Shown here: positions 24,044 to 35,961 of the stretch, in pieces
Layout of the letters: every line of letters starts with the position of its first letter
Position numbering within the stretch: position 1 is the stretch's first letter
Assembly: GCA_029717555.1 (NCBI GenBank)
Contig: JAMDHS010000010.1
Location: 124,001 to 188,000 of the forward strand
Source of the DNA: Peribolospora baueri
Lineage: Eukaryota; Basidiomycota; Peribolosporomycetes; Peribolosporales; Peribolosporaceae
Length of the DNA: 64,000 nt
Direction of reading: 5' to 3'
The notes under the pieces: model-generated
Databases searched by the model: none
The model's input: only the letters and a program-made list of their open reading frames with translations
Told to the model about the DNA's origin: nothing
Translations under genes and position numbers: made by a program

Positions 24044-26058
24044 TCAAAGCACGAATCTTTCCAAAGCCTCCTTGGCGAAGAGGTCCTCCACGTTGCACCT
24101 TTTTTTCGCCAGCCCTTGCTCGTAGGAGTAGTCCAAGAAGGCCTCCAGCGTCTTCCGGCTTCCTTCCGTCAGGCCGTTCTCCCAGTACCGCGTTGAGCCC
24201 ATGAGAGATTGCGTCTCGGTTACGTGATCCTGTGCGCACACGAGCGAAGCGTGCGTGATGCGGAGCGGATGTAGGTTGGGTTAGGTGACGTGAGCCAAGA
24301 GATACATACCAGTCAAGCGCGTCCCGTGCGGCTCCTGAGGAAGGGGGAAAAACGAAAGCGACGACCTACCTGCAGCCAGGGCAACATGTACCTCAGCGCT
24401 CCTCGCTCGAAGAGGGCGTCGTAGGCGAGGTCGAGAGCTTGGTCAAAGGCTTTCATGAGCGACTGGGCGATCCAGGGGTGCTTGTCGTGGAGGGAACGGC
24501 GGAGAACGATGACGTGCATGACTGCTCGAAAGGCGCGTCGACGAGGGGTTCACACAAGAGGTGGAAACGGTTGGAGAATCCCGAAGACGGGAAGGGAGGA
24601 GGAGCAAACGTCAGGACCAAACGGCGCGAGATCACTCTTCCGACTTGCCCGGACGGGACGAGGCAACTGACTCGGGAAAATGCCCGTCTTGCGAAAGTAC
24701 TCCGCCTCCACCTGCTTAAAGTTGGGAAACAGGTGGCCAACCTTGTCCGGGTCCGAGTTGAGGCTCGCGGGTTGCGTGCTGATCGACGACGAGCGACGAC
24801 GACATCGCCGTCGTCGGTGAAGGTGGGTTGAGCGCAAGGACGGCGGAGACGAAGGAAGGAGGAGACGGACGGAGGAGGAAAGGCTCACGCGCTCAGCAAC
24901 GCATCGATCTTTCCGTCTCTGAGCATCTCGCTCAGGCACTCGCCCCTCTCGATCGGCACCACCTTGACGTCGTCCGGGAGGTCCAGCTTGACCTTTTCGG
25001 GCCTCTGCACGGTCGAGGGTTCGACGTTACCGGTGAAGTAGGTCTGGGTATCGAATGGGACGCCGTATTCGGACTGGAGGATGCCACGCTGCCACACTGG
25101 CGCGGTCATCTGGAACTCGGGCACGCCGACCTTTTTGCCTCTCAAGTCGGAAGGAGAGGCGATGCCGCTCTGCTTGTTGATGTAGATGGACTGGTGACGG
25201 AACATGCGGGAGGGAAAGACGGGAAGGGCGATGAAGGGCGGGTTGGGACGGTTGAGGGTGAGAACGTAGGACGAAAGAGAGAGTTCCGAGACGTCAAACT
25301 CTTCATGACGAAGTTGGCGGAAGACTGTATACGGGGGCAAAGGGAGAGGAAGGGAGTCAGCCCGCCACGATTGGTTCAGAGTTGCACGCGAGAGACGTGC
25401 GCGGCGCGGCGGCGCGCCTTTGTCGCTTGTCGGTCGGTGAGAACGAAAAGGACGCACAGCTGTAAGGGGTGTACGGGGTAGAGAAGGAATCGCGCACGAG
25501 GCGGGAGAGACAGAAGCAGAGACCGTTGGAACGTTCCTGGCCTCGCGGACGGCACGGCGGCCAGGAAGGGGAAGAAGAACGCTCACGTCTCTTCCACCCT
25601 CAGGTTTAGGAACTCGAGCTCCACGCCTTCCGGACGGACACGACCTGGCAGGGAAAAGATAAGGGCATGGTCCAAGCAAGAACACGGCAAGTTGAGCGAG
25701 AGAGAGAGCATCCATTGGATCTGCAGGCGCGTCCCAAGATGGTATATACGATGCGCACCGTCTTGCAGGGCTTTCATGCCTGGAGAAGACAGACAGGGCG
25801 GGACGGCAGGAGGGACGAGGAGGGATCAGGGATGGGCACGTGTCTTCGTCGAGGGCATCCGGGACCGTACCGTTGCGTGCTCACGATCATAGTCCCTGTG
25901 GGAAGGCGGACGGGAGGAAGGGGGTGAGGATGGTAAGACAGATAGATTGATCGATCCGATCTCAGGTCGTCCTATCTATCCTGCCCGCTCGGACGTCGAA
26001 TGGGAAGGAGAACGAGAGTGGCTGCCCACCAGCACGCGAAGGAAAGCTTGAGGGGCAT
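24044..26058 (-). CDS. 4,5-dihydroxyphthalate decarboxylase-family protein, with micro-exons
   Basis: Exons 26058-26030, 25895-25885 (11 bases), 25779-25759 (21), 25644-25587, 25459-25458 (2, tentative), 25324-24889, 24778-24672, 24521-24370 and 24229-24044 give 333 residues. The product reads like the bacterial and fungal family: MPLKLSFACWDYDRMKALQD, GRVRPEGVELEFLNLRVEET, EEFDVSELSLSSYVLTL, FPSRMFRHQSIYIN, DLRGKKVGVPEFQMTAPVW, RGILQSEYGVP, YFRKTGIFPIMHVIVLRRSL, KHPWIAQSLMKAF. These proteins have a periplasmic-binding-protein fold; the named reaction is decarboxylation of 4,5-dihydroxyphthalate to protocatechuate, but the substrate in this fungus is unknown. No signal peptide is seen. Without the 2-base exon, exons 4 and 6 do not join in frame; with it the junction reads VEETFFRQL, as I recall for the family. 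Confidence 0.85.
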
Positions 26059-27897
26059 GTCAGAAGGCTCGAAGGGATGTAGAACAGAGGAGATGGACGA
26101 GGAGAGCGACGTGGAGGAAGCGAGAAAAGGAGGAGAAAGAGGATGAGGATGACCTGGGCACCGTCGGTCGTCGGTCGTCGGTCGTCGGTCTCCGCTCCTG
26201 GTGTCCTCCTCTCCCCGCGTCGGCAAAAAGGCTTTGCCCGCCGTGGCGAGTTGGTCACGTCAGTGCGTGAAGAATGCCCGATATCGAGCGTCATCTGGCT
26301 GTCATGAGGTTCATTTAGCGGGGGAAACTGCGGCGTGAAAGTGAAACCGGCCATCTGTATCTGTCCGTCACATCCGCACGTTCGTCTCCGACCGACCGAC
26401 CGACGTCGCTCGTGCTCTGGCCAGTCCGTCGCAGTTTGTGTCGGGCGCCGTCTCATCTCCCTCACACGCACGCTTTCCATAGCGGGGAAAGCATAGCGGT
26501 CACGTGCGGCGCCCACGTGGTGCATCGACAAGCGCCCGGAGCCGTGGGCACCCACGTTCGTTGGACTGGACGGAGCTCGGTTGGACTTGCTTCGAGCGCA
26601 TCGCTGAAAAGGGCCGACGGAGACATGGGCACAGGAGGGACAGATCGGAAGCCGGAGGGGGCGAGGCGAGAGGGGAGGAGGAGGGAGGTGCAGGCGAAAG
26701 AAGGATAGATAGATGATATGATATACGGACAGACGGGCTGGGTGGACGGATGGATGGACGGCAGGTACGCGCGCTGGACGATGGTGGCTCGATGTATGCG
26801 AGCCAGTCGCCAGACAGCCGGGTGCCTTTGGGTTCCTCGTCCTCGTCGCGCCCGTTGTCTCGCATCTGCGCTTCATCATGGGCAAGGGCGACGGCGGACG
26901 GCGATGACGTCCGTGCGTCTGTCTCTGTTCGCTCGCTCGCTGCGTCTCCATCCGTTGCAACCCCGCCCGCCCGCCTGGTCGCCTAGTCGGCCTAGGTTGG
27001 TTATCTAGCCGACGACGCACTTGGTTCCACTTTCACTCCGCCTGGGCCCGCCGTCGGCTTGAGCTACCATTTGTGGTCCGCCGCCGTCCATGGTCGTGTC
27101 CACCTGGTACACGGTACACGAGTCCCGCCGGGAGAGGCGTGTGTTGTGACGACAGTGCCGAGCCTAAGTCACGGTCCTTCCTGGTTGTCGCCACGCCATC
27201 TCGGCAGAAGGAGGGAGAAAGGCCCCGGCTTGCTTGCATTCTTCCATGACGAATACGTTGCGGGTCCTTCTTCCGCTTGTTGTGCTGGTCTGTGTGTGAG
27301 CTCAGCGGTGGAGGTGAACGTGATGCGCCTGAGGCGGGCAGGCCGTCGCTGTCTGTCTGTCCGTCCGTCCGTCCGTCCGTCCGTCCTGGCTAGTCGCTAG
27401 TCGGTGCATGTGTGGTCTCGCTCGCACGGATCCTGGTGCGACGGTGGGAAGCGGTCGCTTGTCGTCTATGTGTCTCCCTGGCCTGGCCTGGCCACTCCGT
27501 TGGCCAGAAATTCATTCATTTCGATTATTCCTCGCGGATGATGCGTGTCTGTATGCGCGGCGTCGGAGCGAGGCGAGTGCGAGTGCGAGTGCGAGCACGG
27601 TCGTTGGTGTCGGTGGTGGCGTCGAGGAACGCATGCCCGGGCCATTTATCCCTATCCCTCCCTTCCCTCCCTCCATCCGCGCTTGACCCCTTCGCCGCTG
27701 CGGGCTGCGCTGGGCTTGGCTCGCCTGGCCGGGTCGGTTGGCGGGCGTGCCGGCTTGGCTTGGCCTTGCTTGCTGGAGCGGGCTGGCGGGCTGGCAGGCT
27801 GGTGAATGGCCCCTTTCTGGGTGGGCAGCTTGGCGGTCGTCGTCGCCTTCCTTTTCTTCTTCCTCGTCGCCATCACTCCCGTTTTCTCTTCTTTCCT

Positions 27898-27929
<32 letters not shown>

Positions 27930-28443
27930 ACTCTTCCTCCTTCCTGTTCATCTTCCTCTTCCTCCTTCACCCTTTCCTTCTTCCTCTTCTCTTCTCTTCT
28001 CCTCTTCTCCTCTTCTCTTCTCTCCTTGCTCTTCTCTCCTCTCTTCCTCTCGTCTCTCGCTCCGTTTCTTGTTCATCATCCTCCTAACATTGTCTCCGCC
28101 CGTGTCTCACTCCTCATCCACCACACGGGTCCCCGAGACACCGCTCCTCGCGCTCCGCCGCCCTAGACGCTCACCATATCCTAAACAGGTAACGCCGCCT
28201 CCTTCCTCTCTCCCTCCCGCGCAATCGCTCCGCCAGGCCGACTGCGACTGACCGACCACCAACCCCCACGCCCTTATCACAGCCCCTTTCCCATCCGCTC
28301 GCATCTGCACACGCCTTCGACGACCACTGCTTTCGTCCTCCCTCTCGCCGTGCAACCATAGACCACCACAACGACAACGCCGCCGTGAGCGGTCTCTTAT
28401 CACCTCCGCCTTCCGCCGCCCACTCTCTCCTCTCCGGGTCGCC
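26059..28443. other. Intergenic promoter region, 5' of two divergent genes
   Basis: No supported coding frame. Contains short repeats (GTCC run at 27357-27386, GAGTGC run near 27575-27597) and a long pyrimidine tract next to the Rab start. Both the decarboxylase-family gene and the Rab gene start from this region. Confidence 0.6.
27879..28072 (+). repeat. Long polypyrimidine tract
   Basis: Almost 200 bases of C and T on the forward strand with few interruptions, including ten or so CTC triplets at 27901-27925 and TCTTC-type units at 27975-28030. It lies 370-560 bases upstream of the Rab start codon, probably in its promoter or 5' UTR. Confidence 0.8.
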
Positions 28444-30710
28444 ATGGCCTACCCTCTCCCCAGCGGCGACCTCACGCAGACTTACTCCCAGCCCTTCCTC
28501 AAGTCCTCCTCCCGCCTCTCTCATGACTTTGACGACCACTCCGGTCCTGGCTTGGGCTTCCGCGGCGATGGCTACGCTGACTCGGCGTATGCGTACCCCG
28601 GCACACGCTCCAAGCGCTCTTCTTATGTCTCTCCAACCGGCCTAGCCCGACCGACAGGCGTTGCCGACTACGACATGGCTGTCACCGGCGGTGGAGGCAG
28701 CATCAAGTCGACCTACTCGCGCCGATCCCGCCACGGCCTCTCAGACATGCACCCCGGCCTTCCGGAGGTCTCCTTCGCTCCCACCGCCACCCTCTCCATC
28801 CCTCCTGTCGCCGCGCCGCTCCAGCCGGCGCCTCCACCGTTCGACGGCCCGCTCGTAGGACCTCAGCTCGGTCTTCCAGGACCGAGCGCAGGCGGCGCCA
28901 TCTCCAACGTCTCCGGCCTCCCTCCTTCCTCCTCCTCTCTGTCCACCGTTACGCGCCTCGGCACATCCCCTCCTCCGGCCGGGCCCGCCTCGGACGCCAG
29001 TGGCGGGTCCGGCAGCGGCAGCTCCGGCACCGGTCGTCCCGGCCTCGGTAGGGCAGCGCTCGGCGTCGGTGCTGGCTCGGCCGCGTTGGGCGCCTCGCAC
29101 CACCACCGGCACGTCGGTCACGCCAGCAAGCAGCTCGAGGCCAAGGTCGTCATTCTCGGGTCCCAGGGTGAGTGATCGCCTGATCAGCTGTGTCGCTCAC
29201 AAGGCTTTCCTTCTTCCGTGCGGCGAAGGACAGGCATGCGTTTGCGTGCGGACGACCAAGCCCCCCCGTTGTCTCTGATCGCGCGACTGATCGCTAAAAC
29301 GCCATGTCCTCCTCTCCACGGTCACGTTCCCACCAGGTGTGGGAAAGACCTCGCTGGTGCACCGATACACTTCAGGACAGTTCAACGCCTCTTCCACGCC
29401 ATCCACCATCGGCGCATCCTTCCTCACCAAGAAGCTCGTCGTGGATGGCGTCAAGGTCCGGCTTCAGCTCTGGGATACGGCTGGGCAGGAAAGGTTCAGG
29501 AGCATGGTGAGCATCGTCGCGCCATTTCCGTACAGCCAACCCTCTTTCCTTCGCTCACCACGGTCCTCCGTCCCCCATCCTCGTCTACCTCGTTGGACGT
29601 GTAATAGGCGCCCATGTACTACAGGGGAAGCCACGCGGCGGTGATTGTGTATGACATCACCAACAGCGAGAGTTTCGATGACGTGAAGGGCTGGCTCGAT
29701 GGTGCGTATCCGTCATGCGTCCTTTATGCAAACGGCTCGTTCACGGATGATCCTGATCTCTCTCTCCATGCGCGCCTCCTTCTCCATCTCAGAGCTGCGC
29801 CGAACCATGGGATCGGACCTAGTGATCCACATCGTCGGTTCCAAGCTTGACTTGGCACCTGGGGGTCGAGCCGTCAAGTGAGTCATTCTTTCGTTGGATG
29901 CCCGTGGGCTGTGATGGCGTGACAATGGACCTCTCATCCTTTCTCGGATTCTCGAACGACAGCTTCGATATGGCGAGAGACACCATCCACAGCTGGCTTT
30001 CACCTACCCCGACCGATAAGCGCGCTGTGACATCCGCTTCCAACCCGTTCGTGCTCACCCGGGCAGCGACCGTGCCCGCCGCACCGGTCTCGCACGTCTC
30101 ACCGCCATACGCCGGCGAGCCCGCTTCGCGCACCTCGTCCGACCTGCCGAGCTCGAAGAGCAGCCCGAGCGCACCACCGGCTCGCTCTCGTGGGATGACC
30201 GTCTCCGGCGGCCTGGGCATGGCTCGCACCGACAGCACCGGTTCTGGCGACGTTCTCGGCTCGAGCGATGACGATCGTTCCGGTGGCAGCCGACGCTCTC
30301 GTCGCTCCTTCGACGCTCTAGCCCGCGGCGGCCCGTCGGGCGCCACGGCCACCTCCCCTCCTCCTTTGGCCGGTCGTGTCGGCTGGCGATCCTCCAACGA
30401 GCTCTCTCGAGGAGGCACTTGCGCCAGCCCGACGAGGCTCGAAGACGAGCGTGGCGCTGATGGAGAGGAGGATGAGATGTGGAGCCTGCACGGGGTCGAG
30501 TTGAGCGAGGTGTCGGCCAAGGATGACAACTTGATCAGTGGAATCGAGGAGGTGTTCCTGAGTGTCACCAAGCGGCTTGTTGAGCGGCGAGAGCGGATCG
30601 AGATGGAGAGGAGGAGGAGGGAGAGGGAGAGCATCATGCTCAACGAGGAGACCTCTGCTTCCGCCGCCGCTCACGCCCCGCCCAAAGGGCCCTGGTGCTG
30701 CTCTGGCTGA
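28444..30710 (+). CDS. Large Rab-family GTPase with long N-terminal extension and insert
   Basis: Exons 28444-29167, 29337-29506, 29608-29701, 29793-29877 and 29963-30710 keep phase and give 606 residues. Residues 1-230 are Ser/Pro/Gly-rich and look disordered. The G domain begins EAKVVILGSQ, with P-loop G239-x4-GKTS (245-247 region), switch I STPSTIGASFLT, LQLWDTAGQERFRSM, then APMYYRGSHAAVIVYDITNS. The G4 motif is SKLD rather than NKxD. G5 is EVSAK at about 540-544, followed by SGIEEVFLSVTKRLVERRE. Between G4 and G5 lies an extra ~150-residue Ser/Arg/Pro-rich insertion (about 373-525). The end is KGPWCCSG, a two-cysteine prenylation site as in Rab5-type proteins. Rab proteins direct vesicle traffic; the core most resembles the Rab5/Rab22 group. 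Confidence 0.9.
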
Positions 30711-32329
30711 GGAGCATACGTGACGACGCTTTGGGGTCCGGATGTGACCCCGCTCCACTTGCTCTCTCCCCGTTCTTCGCCCTCAGTTGACCTGGACTTT
30801 CACACTATGACGGAGCGCAGCGCACCATCGCCTCGGGCCGGGTCTTCTTTCCATAAACAAACAACACCGCAGGCGCTGCCCGCCGGCCAGTCCCCGGAAC
30901 CAGCTGGCCAAGTTAAGCCGCACGCGCGTGTCAGCTGGACTAGACGTCGCGATCTGATCCGTCTCCCAAGACGAGGAGATGGCCGCCACCACCATCCCCT
31001 TTCTTCCAATCCCCAGCCGCCTCGACCGTGCCGTGCTGCACCTTGCCATCGCCGTCGTCATCACTTCGTCATCACTGGTTCGACGACTCTCTTCCAGCTC
31101 TCGATCGGTCTGTCGGCCGCCTCCGTCTCACTAGAGTCCGAGGCGATTTCGTGCTCGTTCGCTCTGCTGCCGCTCGGTCTTCTTGCGCAAGTGGTTAGCT
31201 GCGAGTCTTGTCAGAAGGTGCTCTCCGACGAGGGTGGTCGTGCGTAATGCACACGCGCATCCACCGAACGAGGAACGGGGCGTGCACCATGTCCGTGAGG
31301 GGGACGACGGGCGACCGCGTTCACGCGCTCCCTTTCGTTTTCCTTGCCAGTTCTCCCGTTTCGCCCGTGCGTTCTCCAGACCGTTCGTTCCTGTCCATCG
31401 CTCATCCCATCCCGTTCCGTGTTCCTCGCACGACTCTCACATCGTTCCAATCGCCGCCGCCGCCGCCTTCGCCGCCGTCTCACCGTTCGTCGTCCGTTCG
31501 TTCCATCACTACATCTCTAGTTTCCGGCTCTCCCCACGATCAGGCCGTCCTCGTGTACATTATACGTCACCCGCACAGCCTCACCTCTTCTTCTTTTCTT
31601 GTCTTTACCCCCCTTCCCACCCCGCTCCTCCCCTCTGCCGTTTTTACGCTTCGGCTCGCTCGTCCATCCCCCGATCCTCTTCCAGCGTTCGTACTCGGCT
31701 TTTTCGGCCCCATCCTGATTCGCTTCCCTTCTCTCTCCCTTCGTCTCCTCTTCTCGGCCGTTTATCGAGCCTCCTCCCTTCGCCTCTCGCCTGCTTTTTA
31801 TTTTTTTTATTTTTTTTCTTTCTGGGACGCGGAAGAATGGAGGATGATGGCAGGGGCGAGCGGTACGGTACGTCCGACCGACCGAGTGCCGCTGGTCGCC
31901 ATCGGTCCGTCGCACATGCACTGTGCTAGCATCGCTTCTGTTTCTCTTTCTGTCTTCCTATACCTTTCTTCTCGTCCTCGCTCGTTCGCTTTCGAATGCA
32001 GTTCCTTATCTCTCGTGCGTGTTCGCCCTTCGCTCAAGGACAAGTAGAGCGGAAACTGCTGCGGCGCCGCCTTTCCAAAGCGTCAGTGACCATTGGCTGC
32101 TTTGCGAACCGCCGCAGCGCTTGCCTTTGCCGTAGAGGCGCAAGTACATTAGAATTTGTTTGTTATCTCCACTTTCCCCTCACGGCCCAAAAATCCATCC
32201 ATCCATCGATGATCACACGGCGTCTCACGGCGCGTCTCATTCTTTCTCCCGTCATCGCCAACGAGACTCGCCTCCTACCGCAACCGGCTCTGAGCGGGTC
32301 GCGTTATCATTTGCCATGGGCTTCCGACC
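30711..32329. other. Intergenic, no supported gene
   Basis: The frames present are pyrimidine-rich and low in complexity (31300-31990), with a T run at 31797-31820. I see no family or splice pattern. Confidence 0.55.
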
Positions 32330-32753
32330 ATGGACGTCATCTACCTACCAGGCGTACACGGTTTGATCGCTGACAAGAACAGACAAGCGGGCGAGGCAAG
32401 CTCTACCAGGATCGAGGTCGTCGACGACGACGAGCCGACAACGACACGGACGTTCAAGCCATCATCATCCATGGACGAATCACGATCTGCGTTTTCAGAT
32501 CCGACGACGCCCGCCCTCCTGTTCCCTCTCCGTCGCCACCGCTCCTCCCTTCAGCAGGCTCCCAAGGCCTGCGTATCGCCGCCCTGCGTCACCGCCTGCC
32601 CGCCCAGGAAGGACGACGCGACGGTCAGCGGCGTCTTCGACCGGACCGAGTCCGACGAAGACGGCCGTTCGGGTCCCCTACTGGACGGACTCCCCGAGGA
32701 GGCGAGGCCCCGGTTGTTGCGAGTCCGACACGGCAGCGACGTCTCGCCCAGCT

Positions 32754-32797
<44 letters not shown>

Positions 32798-33772
32798 CAG
32801 GTGCCAGCTCGGCCGATGCGGAGACGGCCGTCTGCGCAGGACCTCCTCACCGCCATACAAGTACAAGGCCGTCATAATTGTCCTCGTCGATCTAGCTTTG
32901 ACGACTGCCCGCTTTATCCCCCCGCCGCCTGCGGTGGACTGACGACGGTCGGGAGCGCGGCGGCGAACCGAAAGACGCGACCGGTCTCCTTTGCCTCTGC
33001 GCTCGCGCTCTTCGAATGCCCGCGCGAAGAGGATCTACCTCCTTCGTCTACCACTTCCTCCTCCTCGCCTCTCTCTTCCTGTTCCTCTACGCCCTCCTCC
33101 AACACCGTCCCTGCTGGCTTCGCCGCCGCCGCCGACCTTCCCCGCAGAAGTCGGCCACGATCTCGATCACCCTCTTCCGCGCTTCCCTTGCCGCCCTCTT
33201 CGCTCTTCGCCATGTCCATCAGCGGGACGGCCGCGCATGCTCTGCGCAGGGCCGGGAACGATGACGACGACGCCGGGACGGGAGCGAGGGGAGACGTCTT
33301 CGAGGTCAAGAGGAGGCGCAGGAGGCAAACCATGTCCGATGTTCGGTCTACCCGACCGAACAGCAAAGCGCGCCACGGCGGCGACGACGACAGCGACAAC
33401 GAGGACGACGACAAGGGCGACGGTAGTCGACAACCGTCATCGGTGCCCGCTCCCGCCGTCGTCCTCCGTTCTCCCTCGCAATCCTCCTCGTCTCCTTCGC
33501 CGACACGGCGGGACTGGGCAGCAGCTGCCTCCTCGCTCCCCTCTTCTCCCCCATCCTCGTCCTCCTCTGCCTCCTCTTCTGTTTCCCACAGCCCTCGTTC
33601 GTCTCCGTCCTCTCACCATCCCCCCTGCCATAGCTTCCGTCCAATTGGGAACGCCAACCTCGCAGCAGCAGCCTCGCACTTCTCTGCCGCCGCGTTGCCT
33701 CTGCCCCCATCTGCGCTGTTCTCTCTCTCATTGAGCTGTCTCTGGGCCCCCCCTAACGGCGCGAATTGGTAG
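32330..33772 (+). CDS. Ser-rich, disordered protein of unknown function
   Basis: Single open frame of 480 codons; I do not recognise the family. It is rich in Ser, Pro, Ala and Arg, with a Ser-Ala repeat coded by a TCTGCG hexanucleotide run (about 32754-32800), a basic patch FEVKRRRRRQTMS that could be a nuclear localisation signal, and an acidic run (DDDSDNEDDDKGD). Short segments such as RPMRRRPSAQDLLTAIQVQG and TRPVSFASALALFECP look conserved in style. The ATG at 32330 is taken as the start; ATG 32471 (MDESRSAFSDP) is an alternative. GC-rich DNA can keep long open frames by chance, so the gene call is moderate. Confidence 0.5.
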
Positions 33773-34993
33773 TGTCATTGATGATGGAGACGATCAAGAG
33801 AGCCATCAGCGCGCGACGGCGGAGGTGGATGTGGAGGGAGATGGGAGTGAGGGCAACCGCGGGCTTACTCGGCCGGATACCTGGAGGCACGAGCGAGAAG
33901 CAGGACGGGGGTTCGTGAGGACATCGAGCAACTCCGCAAGAGTGGAGCGCAGTCGCGGTTTTCAAGGTGGGCGTGGCGTTGTTTTCGGTTCGATCGCTGG
34001 CGGGGCTCCGTCCAGGACCCTTCAAACTGCAGGCCCGTGGATGGGGGCGATGCGATCCCTGTCGTTGGGTTTGAGCGTGGTATTGTTGTAACGGAGGCGA
34101 GTTCCCGCTCGCATCCCTTCCGCATGGTCTCCATGAGATCCTTTCTTCCTCCCGGAGCGACTGTCATTGGGTTCTTGGAAAGTCTTCATCGGTTCGTGCT
34201 TCGCCTCGTATCTTGTTTCCCTCTTGTGTTTCTCTGTTTTCTATCTATTTCCCTTCTCCTTCCCCCCCCCCCCCCCCACGGCGCCCACCAGTGATCGCTG
34301 CTGGCAGTCCGGCGCCGTGTACGATAGTCCCCGTGTTCCTCTGCCTTCCCTTTACTTTTCATCTTTGTATCTCGCTGTCGGCCGGTGGTCGTCCTTCCTT
34401 TCCCATAGCGCCCGCTCGTACCAGGCGATGATCGTTCTCCCGTAACCCTGCCGTACAAAGGTCTGTGTATAACCCTTGTTTCTAATACGATTACTAGTCC
34501 TTGCCGTCTTCCGTCCGCTTGCCCACGAAGAAGGGTCGGAATGAATGCCGCAGCGCTTCTTCTCGCCGTAAAAGTAGGGTTACCAACCCACCTTCCCTGT
34601 GGGACGGACGACATCCCATTCGCCTTCGCGGTTCCGTCGTCACTTCCACCCTCCGCTTCTTCGACGTTCCGGTCTCGTTCTTCAGTCGCAGTTGACAGCG
34701 AAAGGAAGGGGAAGAAAAGACATCCGAACCAAAAAAAAATGGTGAGTTTTGAGCGTGACCGATTTCGACGGAACGTGTGGAAAGAAACGCCCAATCCATG
34801 TATGTGTATGCGGTCGTGCGCGCTATGAGCGTTTGCCGGCGAGCTTGCAAGCTTTTTCAGCCTCGCCGCGGGCCTGCATGTCATCGAGGTGTCGTCGTGG
34901 ATTCTGAGGGCTGAGCAGAAGGGACGCTTACTTTTTGCTTCTTTTTATTTTTATCTTTCTCTTTTACTCCGGACCCAGTCTCGGACACCTTCC
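33773..34993. other. Intergenic with a poly-C run
   Basis: No supported gene. A run of about 16 C lies at 34262-34277. A short reverse-strand exon-like segment at 34903-34823 is discussed among rejected items. The right end should hold the bL12m promoter. Confidence 0.5.
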
Positions 34994-35961
34994 ATGCTTC
35001 TCAACGTCGTCGCGCGGTCATGCCGCTGCGGTGCCGGTGTCGGCCCTTCTTCGTGAGTTTGCGAGGTGTAGCGGCTCCCGTTGTGGCCGTGTAGTGTGCG
35101 GGCTTTTGGAAAAGACCGTCGATCTGACCCATGCACATCGCTGCATCCGTTTGTCTCGGTCGTGTCTGCGCACCAGTGCGCGCTCTGTCCTTCCCCTCGT
35201 CCGCCGTCATCCTCTTCTTTCCACGCGCTCCCTCGCGACCGAAGCTTCTCCTGCCTCTTCTTCCGACGCCTCTTCCCCGCCGCCGACGAACGCGAGCCCC
35301 AAGATCTCAGGCATCGTAGACGAGATCGAGAAACTGACTCTGCTCGAGGCTGCTGATCTGGTGTCTTTGTTGAAGGTGAGAAAGCGATAACGTTCAACGC
35401 GTGCCGAGTTGTCGGATTTACATTGTTCCTTTAGAAGACGCGCGCGGCGTCAGATAAGATTTTGCCCCGCGTGCTCAAGGTTTGCTGACCCCATCTCTAC
35501 ATTTGACTCTCGCTCCTTGTGCTGTCCGTCGAGCAGAGTCGGCTCAACATCCAGGACATTGCCATGCCAGCGGCATCCGCCCCGGCTCCCCCCGCGGCAG
35601 CCGCAGGGGAGGCCGCCGCTCCGGCCGAGGAGGTGCGTCCATCCTCTGATATCTGACCACTTCGTGGATCCGCTCCTTCATAGCATCAGCTAATCTACTC
35701 CATAATCTCCTCCTGGAATTTTAGGCAAAGCCAAAGGAGAAGACCATTTTCACCCTCAAGCTGGCCTCGCTCAAGGATGCCTCGGCGAAGGCAAAGGTGA
35801 TCAAGGAGGTCAAGGCGGTCAACTCGACCATGAACCTGGTCGAGGCCAAGAAGTTTGTCGAGTCGTTGCCTCAGACGCTGAAGGAGGGTGTCACGAAGGA
35901 GGAAGCGGAGAAGCTCAAGAAGGCTTTCGACACCGCTGGCGCAGTTGTCGAGATGGAATGA
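34994..35961 (+). CDS. MRPL12: Mitochondrial large-subunit ribosomal protein bL12m (L7/L12)
   Basis: Exons 34994-35052, 35177-35375, 35537-35632 and 35725-35961 keep phase and give 196 residues. The first ~50 residues (MLLNVVARSCRCGAGVGPSS then SARSVLPLVRRHPLLSTRS) are basic and lack acids, as in a mitochondrial presequence. KISGIVDEIEKLTLLEAADL is the N-terminal dimerisation helix pair, followed by an Ala/Pro hinge. The C-terminal domain shows the L7/L12 core: EKTIFTLKLASLKDASAKAK, VIKEVKAVNSTMNLVEAKKF, VESLPQTLKEGVTKEEAEKL. It forms the ribosomal stalk that recruits translation factors in mitochondria. Nothing unusual apart from the Ala-rich hinge. Confidence 0.95.

Noticed and set aside
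34823-34903. Reverse-strand exon-like segment (NPRRHLDDMQARGEAEKACK...) with an acceptor and a stop codon
   Set aside because: The nearest upstream donor would leave an intron of only about 28 bases, and any other start would fall inside the bL12m 5' exon on the opposite strand.
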